Translations under genes and position numbers: made by a program
The notes under the pieces: generated by a model
What the model was told of the DNA's origin: nothing
What the model saw: the letters and a program-made list of their open reading frames with translations, nothing else
Databases searched by the model: none
Shown: positions 1 through 11,500 of the stretch, piece after piece
How positions within the stretch are numbered: the first letter of the stretch is position 1
Layout: the number at the start of each line of letters is the position of its first letter
Assembly: GCA_009741485.1 (NCBI GenBank)
Contig: CM019216.1
Span: forward strand, 43,276,367 to 43,340,366
Origin: Malurus cyaneus samueli
Lineage: Eukaryota > Chordata > Aves > Passeriformes > Maluridae
Length of the DNA: 64,000 bases
Reading direction: 5' to 3'

Positions 1-554
1 GTAACTGACTGACAATCAAATGAATGATCAGCTTGGTGCTGGAACACAATACGACCAGATCCAATTGAGTTTTTAAATTCCTGAGAACAGCGTAAGGCAA
101 TTCTCCCCCTGAGGGTCTAAGAAAATAAAATGTATGTGAGGAAATGCTGTAATAAACTGGTAATATATTTCCACAGGGAATACATAGGAATTTTCCATAC
201 ATCCTCCTAGGATGGCAGTAAACCAGACTTAATAGCAGAAAGTAAGCCATTTCCATAGTGAAAAAAAAAATCTTAACTGCAGAGCAAGAACAGAGGCACA
301 AGCTCCAGGCTTGATTTTCTGTTGAGAGATGCTGTCAGCTGTGCCCAGGGAGCTGCCCAGGTTGAATGACTGATGTTGGCACAGAAGGAAGTTCAGAGGT
401 GTACCAGCTGGTTGTGTGATTGATGGGCATTTAGTCATCATACTGCCAGAGAATATAATGCAAACTATGTCTACATTAAATACCCAATCTACTATTGGGT
501 CAGTAAGTCACTCTAATTATACAAAAGTTTCTGGTGCTCACAAAAAAAAGTTAA
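1..554. other. non-coding sequence, no gene recognised
   Basis: Ordinary AT-rich sequence with stop codons in all frames at short intervals. The only long-ish open frame (229-441, minus) has no recognisable domain. I see no repeat family and no splice-flanked exon here. Confidence 0.6.
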
Positions 555-699
555 TTCTTTTTTCTTTTTTTTTATTTTAGTTTTCTCTTTTTTCTTTTTC
601 TTTTTCTTTTCCTTTTCCTTTTTCTTTTCCTTTTCCTCTTCCATTTCCTCTCCGAACCTCTCCTCTCCTCTCCTCTCCTCTCCTCTCCTCCTTTTTTTT
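555..699. repeat. pyrimidine-rich low-complexity tract with (CTCCT)n core
   Basis: About 145 bases consist almost only of T and C on the plus strand. The first part is T-rich with scattered CTTTTC units. From about 658 to 691 it becomes a clean 5-bp CTCCT array. On the minus strand this reads as a Lys/Glu-rich open frame, which is an artefact of composition and not a protein. Tracts like this can form triplex DNA and are usually length-polymorphic. Confidence 0.9.
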
Positions 700-2684
700 A
701 GAATTTTTGTGGTTTTAATTGACTCTGTAGTGAGCTTACAGAGACACAAACCAAAGGTTGTCTTGTGTAGCTTGCTTTCTACGACTCATTCAATTGGCAA
801 ACTTAGGGTGTATTTAACACAAGGGGTAATGGTTCCCCTTTTCCCCATAACCTCATGACTGGAGCATCTGGGATGCAGGAAATATCTCCCCAGATTCCCT
901 GTTTTCTGGAGGGAATCTGGACACTCAAACCCCATCACAGTCTCCAGAACTGGTACACTCTGAAGAGGTGAGAGAAGGGAAACATCCTTCTTTGTACTTT
1001 TGTGCACCTGTTACCCTGGCATTATTCATCCCTATTTTGCTTGGTGTCTTGAGACAGACTGTATATAAATATTGCTATGCTGGAAATGCAGTTCTCAGCT
1101 GGATTTAATGCCAAATACTAATACAGAACACAGAGGGACAAAATAAAATAAAGGAACTTTATTTACTTCATATTTCCAAACTTTGAGATATAAGATATAG
1201 GTAATCATTGCAAAAGCTGGTGGATGTTAGTAACAATGAAAATACGATACTTGCTCAGGTGTGCTTCATTTGCCAGTGAAGCTGCCGTATGTTGAAACAC
1301 GTCGGTCTTTGCAGCATTATAATTCAGAAAGTGAAATAAACAACCCCATTCTGGCTTTATGCAGAAGGCTAGAGACCAAATTCGGAATATCAGCCCAGGC
1401 ACTGCCTGTAATATTGAAAATGGTGTAGGACATGTAAAGGAAAAATGTTCCATTGGCGTGGAGACCTTACTATTTAAAGGGAAAGAGCAGAAGAAAGTTT
1501 GATTTGCATATGACTAAAATCATTGAAGAAAAAACCATCATACTGTTTTTTTGAGAAAGCAGTAGTTATAACCAACATGAGTAGAAGTTAAAGTCATAAC
1601 AGTTGGTACCAGCTGAGATCCTTTGAATTTGCAATTAACAGATTGGTAGATGTGACAGATAGCTATAATATCTATCAACATATACAACTGGAAAAGGGCT
1701 TATGAATTAAAAGCTTTTTGACTTTTGAAAACCAGTGTTACTGAATGAAAGCACGTCCTCACCTGTTACATTCTTATGGCTTTTGGTTCTTTTATAACCT
1801 TTAATTATTCGTGATATTGTCCCATATGTTAAATAAAGAATTTATTTTCATGATTACATAATATTAAAAGGGTGAGAAAAATGCCACCTCATTCATGCTT
1901 AAACAAGCTGCACAGATATTATGTTAATAAGGCACCGAGTCAGAAATTATTAGTATTGCTTTTTCATGAGAGCTTAAATTTGGATGAAAGAATGAAAACA
2001 ACAAATCACTGGGGAATAATAAAATATGTGCTTAACTACCAGCCACTAGAATGATACAGCATAACCCTGTATCCAAATCAGAAATTTCCAAGAAGAAATC
2101 CCAACCTCTCTATCTCCTCCAAAAGCTGGAGGTCCGTTGCATTAAATGATATGCACAGACCAAATGAATCACCTTTGCATATACCACTTTTAAACTGCAA
2201 ACAAATAATTTTCTAGTGCTTCAGTAGCAGTTTATAATTTCTGGCAAATGAACATCCCAAAGCTCCCTGAAATAGTATAATGACTCTGGCCGAGAACCTT
2301 GAACTGGGACATGATGTGGATTAAATGCAGCTACTGCTACCTAATTTGCTTTATGATATCTTATCCCTTACACACGACCTTCAAAGAGGCAAGTAACTTA
2401 TTTGTATTTTTGTTTCTTTCACTCAGAGCTTTATATTAAAATGTTTAAAATTAAATATGTGTGTTATTACATTTAAAACCAGAAATGACCCTTATGTGGC
2501 TTTGATCAAAGTGGTTGTTTTCAAGATGTGGAGATTTACTCTTCCAGGTACTGTGTTTTATTCTTGCTTGTGTGAATACTCGTACACAGCAAAATGTGAT
2601 ATCAGAATGGGTGGAAACTTACATGAGACTTAAAGAAAGACTTAAAAGAAAAGATGCATAACTGATAATATAACTGCCTTTAAA
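700..2684. other. non-coding sequence, no gene recognised
   Basis: AT-rich unique-looking sequence. Short open frames (786-1007 minus, 1205-1453 minus, 1872-2054 plus) show no known domain. The only structure I noticed is the inverted repeat at 890-920, listed separately. Confidence 0.6.
890..920. repeat. perfect 11-bp inverted repeat (hairpin)
   Basis: The arm CCAGATTCCCT at 890-900 is exactly complementary to AGGGAATCTGG at 910-920, with a 9-base loop. It is GC-balanced, unlike the TA hairpins elsewhere in the window, so it would be a fairly stable stem. No flanking signal suggests a microRNA precursor, because the stem is too short. Confidence 0.75.
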
Positions 2685-2694
2685 NNNNNNNNNN
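2685..2694. other. assembly gap (10 N)
   Basis: Ten undetermined bases lie between AT-rich flanks. The true length is unknown. Confidence 0.99.
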
Positions 2695-5600
2695 AAATAA
2701 CATTTAAGCCCCATTGAAAGAGAGGTATTTTAACTTTTTCAAACTCTAATACTGAATTTCATCAACATATGCTAAACAAACTCTGTGAGAAATTTTGAAG
2801 AGGTAGCACACGACACAAAGTGTTTTCTCTAAAATGTTGTCTATATTTGAGATTTTTGCTGTGAGAATATTTTTAAAGCAATTCTTGTTTCATGGTTTTT
2901 CATGCTTTTTATCCTTTTCAAAAGAAAGTAACTGAAACCAGAATCCACCAGCATGATCACTAAGAATATGAATTAATATTTGCAGAAAAAGTAAAGAAAT
3001 ACCTCAGAACATTTCTCTTTCTCCATTGTTGACCTACAGTGACTTTGATGACTTCTACACATATTCTGAGGTACAGAGAACAATTCTTATGAAGACAACA
3101 GATACAGAATGCACTACAAGACACTAGTTGCTTCATTTGTATTCATATTTGGTTATGATAGATTTGAAAAGAAATATCATGATGATTTCTTACTTCTGTT
3201 AGCTTCTAATATGATGAAAGCCTGCCTTGCTTTTTTTCTTAAATACTTTTATCAACCATTCTGTTATTTACAGAAAGAGTACACAGAAAGGTAAGAAAAC
3301 TCTACCACAGCTCTCTAATAAATTATTTTGACCAAAAAAAAAAAAGTTGGGAAAATACTTAACCCACATTCAATTGGCCTTTATATGCAAATCAACAATG
3401 ACAGACACCATTTTTTTTTTACATGACATCATGCAGAAAGATTAATTTTACCTGGAATACAACCAAAAACGCTTGGGGTGCTTATCAACAGTCTTCAGTG
3501 GAGGAAATGATAATTTCTTTTTATGCAAAACAAGCAAATACCAGTTGTTTTCACAGCTCTGACCTAAGGTCTCTCCAGCTGTATCTTACAGTGTTTTTCA
3601 TCTGTTTTACTAGACCCAACAGCAGGTGTGAGGCAATGGAAAACAATGTAAAACTGAATTGTCTCTTTCACTTCCATGAGAACTTCTGCAATGTGCAATC
3701 TTGGAGAGGAATTAGTTTGAGGTCAACATTACTGTCATGTTAAGAGGCTGCTTGCCACAGATGAACATTTGTCAAGGTCCTGCAAAGCCTAAACTGCCAA
3801 AGGATGTGCACAAACTTTTGAAAGAAAAAAAGCAACCAACAGACCTGAAAAAAAAATCCAAAACCTGTTATATCCGGACCTGATAAACTGGGAGTTAAAC
3901 TTTTACATCTTCATTGCTAGAAGGCAGGAAAGTGTGACAGCTAAAATATTCAGGTCAATCTTGCATGTTTTGAGGACTCATTTGAAGATTCTTTGTGCAT
4001 TCACAATGCTATTGTGCACATGCAAAAGCATGAAAGGTTTCACTTTGTGCAAGGAGGAACCTAGCTACACAGCATTCTGATTTTTGAAGGGTTCTAAACA
4101 GTTCAAAACCACAGAGGGTCTCTTGAGAGGAAAAACAGGAGTGTGATGCTCTTGACCCCAGCGTCCACAGCTGGTTGAGCTGTTTGGCCTTGTGTACAGC
4201 ATGTTCCACACTCCTCATGTAACCACACAAGATGGATGGGTTTTAAGAAATATTACACTGATGCCTAGCAGGTTGCCTCGCCTAATCAACATGGATATGC
4301 TTCAGCTGGATCTCAGCTCATTCGTGTCTAAATTGTGAGCTGGAGAGCTAGAATGGTGTTAAGCCATGTGGACAGCTGCAAGTGAAATGTGCCAGACTAG
4401 GGATACCCCAGCTTAGAAGGAGTGGCAACAACAAAAAGGAAAAAAAAAGGAAAAAAAAAAAAATTAACAAAACACGCCCCCATGTTTGCAAGTTGCAGTG
4501 CAGATCTAACACATGAACCCACCAAAAAAGTTTTGTTCATGCTGTACTACAATAGCATATATAAGTACATGAAATATACTACAGGTATATCATCTTCTGC
4601 CTGAGTTCCAGCCTTCTATGCCCCAGATGATATTCTCATTCTGTCTCTTTGGGTCCAATGGAGTTGCAGGCTAAGAAGCTCTTTCGGGGCTCATTTGGAC
4701 CTCTAGAAAAACATATGAGAGATTTCCTCTTTTAGAGAAAGTGCAGTTGGGGTAGAACCTGTAGATGCTCGCTGGCCCCACAGAAGAAGGTGTCAAATGT
4801 ACCCATCTCAGAAAAGAAACATTGGAGCACAGAGGGTTTGAACCAAATACTTCCATGTTTGAGGAACAGGAAATGCATTTTTTGTTTGATTTGATTTTCA
4901 GGCATTATTTTACTAATTTATAAAACAGTCAGTGGGTGCTTAGTGCACTAACTGGTCTGTGCCCTGGTTTGTAGCATTTACTTTTTAGCCTGTGGGTTTT
5001 CATTAAGCAAGGGTTCCATTCAGCTGTATTTCAAATGTAGTCCAGATGACTGTCCATTGCAGACTGTGAACTAAAGGGCCAATAAAACACAGTGTTTAGT
5101 CAAGTTGGGCCGTTTCCATTAATCAGACTGCATAATCTTCCAGTAACAAAGTAATGCTGATTTTATAGACTACTTACATGAAGCCTAATAATTCCCCATT
5201 CAGCTTAAACTAACATATACTTTAGTATGGATTATGTTCTCATAGTTAGGAAAGAGAAAATGGTGGTATTTTCAACATAATTGATACTGACAAGAATTAG
5301 CAGTTCCTTTCCATTTGCTTTTATTCCAAAGATTACTGTATAAATGAATTGCTTTCACATTATATAGCTGAGTTGGCCGAAACATTTTGACTCAAAAAAA
5401 CCCATTTGTGCTAGTCTTGAATCGGTTTCTCATAGACAGAAAGACACCAAAGTTTCTATCTGTCTCTGGCTAAAGCAATTCTGTACTGTTCATCTGTCAT
5501 ATTTCTCACACAATTTTGGCAAGTTCTTTGTTATTATCTGATCTTCTTGTGTTTTTCTTTCATTATTTTTTGATAAACTATTTGAGATAAAACAATATTT

Positions 5601-8552
5601 TGCTCTCCATCTCTCCAGCAATTTTCTATTAGATGACATCAAGATATATTTATCAACTGAATGAAAGAATTTCCCTAGCTATCATCCCCATGTGTTGCAC
5701 TACAGGCATCAAAATTCAGAATGATCCAATATATGCAAGTTCTACATCTTAGTATTAATAATGATAAAAATAATATCTGCAGACTTAAAACCTCTCAATT
5801 ACAGAATGTCTTATGCTTGAATTTACAGATTTGTGTATATTTTGGCCTGAGATTTCATAGGCAAGAAATAGAATGTGTTAATTTAATTTTCTCACCATTG
5901 TCTTTATAAATACAGTTATATCATAAACATATGTATTATTTACATACAATTATTAGTCCTTAACTTTCATTGGAGTGGCATTCTGAAATAGCCATGGATC
6001 AATTGGCTGTTTTTCCAGATGTCATATAAAGTCCGGATAGCTTTTTGTATTTACAGACTAAATTTTTGATACGTGTCTGCAAGCACATCAACCTATTCCA
6101 ACATTACATTAGGTAGCTCCCTAGGGCTGCTGGATTGTTCTCAGGGGTCTGTGAAATGCTGCTAAGGAAAACAGATTTATTACAGATATGCTTCATTTCT
6201 ACAGGGAACCATAACTTACTTGGGAAACTAAAAAAATGTTGAAATAGGCAATAGTTCTGCAATGGATGACAAAATGGCATTTGCAACAAAATTTCTCATT
6301 ATCTTCCTCAGGCTTTAGCCCTCTCTTTTGTAGCCATAGACCACTTTCTTGTGTACATTTGCCTTAGAAGTGCATTGAAATTGTTTTCATACTATACACT
6401 GCTAAAATGATGTGCTTGTAAATACAAATTATTTCTTCTCCATATAAATATGGACATTGATATCATGGCAATTTTTTATTTTATTGCTACTGAACCTTAG
6501 TGATTGAAAAATTTTAACCAAAATGAAAGTGATAAATGGTGTTAAAGCTTTAGCAAGGAGGCAACCACCTGCTAAAACTATAACTGTAAATAAAAATACA
6601 TACATATATATATATATTTATGTCTAAATCATATGTACCCAAAATACTGAGTAGGGAAGGATGCTCTTATCTAGAAAAGAGAGAATTTGTAAAAAAACAA
6701 ATATTGCTCTTTAACCTTTTTTTGCTAGGTGAAGTCCCAGCTTCCTCAGCCTCTCACATATACCTTGGACACAGACACAAAGTTGGGTATAGTATTTTAG
6801 ATATGGCTTCACCAGTTTCAAGTATGAGTAGTTACAGGGAGAATAATTTCTAAAATGACTCTTGTACTAGAGAAATATTAGCAGCAGTATAAAAATTGGG
6901 AACCTATTGTCTTATAAAAGGCCTAATGAAATACCATTCTTTCTGTTTGTACTTGCAATAAACTTTCCCCTCCAATAATCCAGGCAATTTAGCAACTAAA
7001 TATTTCCCTTCACAAGCAATACCAGAACTACTATAAAAATTGTATGGGACATGTGAAATTCAGAAGGGTAAGGAGTCATTTCCATGTTCTCCCCGTCATA
7101 CTTCAGGCTACCTCAGGTTTCAGGCATGTGTTGGATGAATCTGCCAGTAGAGCATCTTTAGATTTAGGCAGATTAGATTTGCTCCACACAGGTTTAAAAA
7201 CTCGTGCATATTAGGCCAATCTTGTCTCTGAGATCTGATGTAAGTTTAAAAGGTCTACAACCTATTGAATAATTTGAGTGTTATTATAGCATATACAAAG
7301 CTTCAGACAGCGATCATTATCTGCCCCATCTTTGTTCATTTTGAAATTGCGGTCACTTGCTGTTCTCTTTCAATGCTTCTTTTAATGTAATCTCTATAGG
7401 TGAGCTTGTATCCTTTACAAATGGGACTTTTTTTTTGGTTTTACCAGAGTAGTTTTTGACCCATTTAGAAACATTTTTTACATGAGTTAAATACATTTCT
7501 TATAGCTTAGCTTTTACTCAATGATGTCTTTCAGAAGAAAGATTTAATCCATTACCTCAGATTGACTGCTGTGTTCAGTACCTGCTGTTTTAGTTCAGTG
7601 TGTTCAAACCTAATACTCAGCTTTATGCTGTTTTAATGAAAGCTTTGAGGTTCTTTGGATAAAAAAATCTACAGGACTGTGTACAAAATAAATCTGCTCC
7701 TTACGTGTTTCATAATTATGTAAATACATACTTGATCTCAGGAAGGTGAAAAGGAAAACTCCAATATAACTCAGACAGTCAAATAGTTATGCAGCTGTTG
7801 AAATAGATGTAAAGAAAGCATATCTCCAAGAAAGTATTATGAAATATTAATGAAATATTGAACCATGACTTATCACGAATATTCTAGTGCTTTTAAACAT
7901 TGTTTATCACCTCTTTTCATGCTGTTCTGAGACTTCATAATTCAGGTTTATTTTTATGTCTTATTTGTCTTCAAGTTATTGACATCTGGGTAACTGGTCT
8001 GGACTGCATTAGTAGGAAAGAGAAGACTAGTTTGGTTTTTTTTCTCTGAGAAGAAGAGAAATAAGAGAAATAAGAGTGGGAGGACAGGTGTCTCCTTTCT
8101 CTCCCCTTCAGCCCCCACATGCCCCCATCATTTCTCCCTTAAGGAAAAAAATAATCTGCTTAATATTTCTCAAAAAGTCATACAATAAAACAATACCTAT
8201 TTTCCACACAGTTCTGAAAACAAAATGAGAAAGTTACAGGATTGCTAGCTGTTTATAGCAACATTAGATGGGGAGTACATCAAAACTTCCAGCAATGGTT
8301 TCTTGACTTTTAGACTCCACTATTTTTGACTGAGAGTCATTCCACTGAACAAGTGTTCTAAATTGCCTTTCTTTTACATGATACATTATCTATAGATTAA
8401 TACTTTTTACATACACTGATACCTTGGTGGGGTAGAAAAGGCTGAATAGAAGTTTGTCTTCAGCTGAGTTGCAGGATTCAAATGAATTTTTTGTAGTAGA
8501 GAAACCACAGTAAATCAGGAGTCAGAGGTTTTGTTTTTTCGGTTTTTTTTTT
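2695..8552. other. non-coding sequence, no gene recognised
   Basis: Nearly 6 kb of AT-rich sequence without any open frame above about 106 codons and without a repeat I can name. A consensus acceptor and donor lie only 17 bases apart at 3274-3290, which is too short to accept as an exon. A short TA run lies at about 6600-6620. Several A or T homopolymers of about 8-13 bases are present. Confidence 0.6.
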
Positions 8553-8555
8553 NNN
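8553..8555. other. assembly gap (3 N)
   Basis: Three undetermined bases directly follow a T run, suggesting homopolymer sequencing trouble. Confidence 0.99.
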
Positions 8556-11500
8556 GCTAATATTTTTTAAAATTATTTCTTTTATTATTTGCTTCTCCTT
8601 CTGTCCAAAGCTTAGATTTGCTTTCTACTGGCTTCTAATAGGGAAGAAATCCAATTTGTGACCTCTTTGGAAAAGATGTGGTAAGGTCCCTTGACACCGA
8701 TGAAAAAACATCTACTAGTGCTGGAAAGTGAAAACACTATAAAGAGAATCCAGGAGAGAAAAAATTATTCAAGATCAATAGCCTTTACAAAGCCCAATCC
8801 AGCATGAGAAAAGTGTTGAATTAGCTTGGAAGGAACTCTATAAAATCCGGGTATGAACTGCAAGTTCTCCTTATTGAACAATAAATTGGTACAATAATGC
8901 TCAGAACTGAGACAAAACAACCATCTATATCAATCTACTGCATTCATTTGTGAAATAATCTACCAATATTGCTCCTGGCAATCCGTTGATATGAGAAAAT
9001 GGGACAACGGAGCTCAGACAGAAAATTCGGACATAGGCAGCTAAATATGTCAAATTTTTATACAGTAAAATACCACTGGTGTGCTCTGGATGTGCTTTGG
9101 GCTGGGCATGACCCAAAGGCAGAACTTAAGAGCTTTTCTCAACATCTGTGTTCAGTAGTAGTATTAATTCTTTTAACAGTGAAATTAAGATTGTAACATT
9201 TTTTTTGGGTTTTTTTTTTTTTCAACCTGTAGCTGTCTCCATTTCCAGCTTGTTTTGAATTTAATTCTTTTTGCCCAGCAGAATTAATTACATACCAGGA
9301 ATACTAAATATATGTACTGTTGGTGCCTTGCTTCCTTACTGGACTTTTGATTTGCTGCTGCAAATAACAGAATTATAGGAGCAGTGAGAACTGCTTGTGC
9401 CTCTACAGGCAGTTTCTGGTCTTGTTCCATGGCCAGAATATATGAAACATCAGTTTAACCATCAAAACTGCAGAAAAATTTATAACTTTCCAGCCCTGAC
9501 TGGATGTTTAATTTCCCTCATTTCCAAGCTTCAGCAAGGAGTTCCCACTTTTCTGTCAGGAGACATATCCAAAATCCATGGAATCAGAATGAGATTATCT
9601 TCCAAAATCCACATTTCCCTTTGGAAATGGCCAGGACGTTCTTAACTAGCAATCATTGCTTAGGCATGATGTTTTGCGAATGATCATGCCTAAAATACAC
9701 AGGGAACACCCTCACACATGGAGTATAATCTTCCTCCTGTCAATGCTACCTAGCCAGAAACTGATTTCTTCCCTGCAGCCAACTCAAACAGTCATCATAG
9801 ACCTGGTGGTTGTGTTTTCAGCCAAGATTAAATTGACCGAAGTGTTTAAAGAAAGCTGAGCTTGTATACAAAAGCATTTGGACAGAGTGTCAGCAAAGTC
9901 AAATGCTGACACAAGCAGACAGCTGGCTACCCAAAGACTGCCTCTGAAGTTCAGTTCTATCTTATTTTAAATAGCTCCTATGTTGAAATCAAAGCATTCA
10001 CAGAACAGTACTTACTAGACATTAATTTTAATTAATTCACAGCAAGAGTAAAATTCTTTATGCATGTGGAAAACCCGTGTCCCATATTCTGACTTCCTAC
10101 CTACCAGTACAATGGAATTTGGAATGCTGACCAATATAACCATAGCTAAAATCACAGTCAGTATCAGATTTTTAGCCCTAAACTTTTGCTTCTGAATAAG
10201 AAACTAGAATAATTTGTTGCATACTTTGATAAACTGCTTCAGAATTTTATGCATAGCTTATTTTTAACAGTTTCATTTTAGCAGATAAATAATAGCTGAA
10301 TTCTACAGCAATTAAATTCTACCATTCAAATAAAACAAGTTTAATAATAGCTCTCTGCAAGCAGCGATTCAGGCACTGTGTATTTCAGTGGGGTGAGGGG
10401 AGGGAAAATTATGTGCCAAAAACAAGCCCCTGAAATCAGCTATGTAATATGAATTATCTAGCATCTATCTTTAAATAAAATCAGACCTGAAGTCATGCCT
10501 AAAGCCTCCTCACAGTCACTGTGGGTTTGGTGTGTAAGCACACAGGTAAGGCTGTGCAGGGGATGGGGTCAGTAGAAGTGAGAGGGGGGATGAAATATTG
10601 CCCAGTAACAGACGATGACAGAGTGGAACTGGGGCAAGCAAGGTCACCTCTCAGGGACTTTTGATGAGGAAACTCAACAGCTTTACAAGCATCCTGAGAC
10701 TTTGTGGCTAATGGACAGGCAGTTTGTCCAGGACTAAAAATCCCTGAGATCTCAGGGGATGGAGCAATGCACATGAAATTTATTCTGAATTCATATTCAG
10801 CTGTAGTTCTACAGCTTTAGATTCAGCTGCAGAAAGGCAAATTTCCCTGTAGCCTTACCTTCTCTGTTACAGCATAAATGAGGCAATAAAGATTTAACAC
10901 ATTCCATAATTAACTCAGAGGCCAGTGGCAGTCTGAAATGAGTGAACTGAGATGGACACTAAATGATGGGGCTTTATAGTTATTACTAATTTGATTTGTA
11001 AGAAATTACTAAACATGATTCAGGACCATGAAAGTGATCTATAGCTTCATAAAGTGGTGCACAGACACAAGGGAACAATAAAAGTCTTTCCACAGGAAAG
11101 ATGACACCGAATGAACATGACAACTGGTATTTCTTCTTCAAGTCCTGAAGCTTCAGTATATATACTCTGTTTATAACACAGGTAAATAATGATATATATT
11201 GGTAAAGCTGTAAATAAAGTTGTATCTTTAAAAATGCTGCAGTGATGTACTTGCAGATTTATCATTCTGCACAATTCGTGTACAGTGCCAGGGACTGTAG
11301 AGACGCAAGATCCCCCTGTACAGGGACCTGCAGCTACTTTTTGGTAGCTTTAATGGTTTTATTGCTCAAATCAAAGAATGAAAGAGTATGTTTTATGTAA
11401 GAGGGTGCAAAGACAGCACAGAATATCTGAAGCAAATTATCAGAGCACAAACTCTGTTCTTTATTTAGCAGGAAAAAGAAAGGAAGATTGTATTTTCAAG

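Noticed and set aside
513..749. Lys/Glu-rich minus-strand open frame
   Set aside because: Product of the pyrimidine microsatellite at 555-699.
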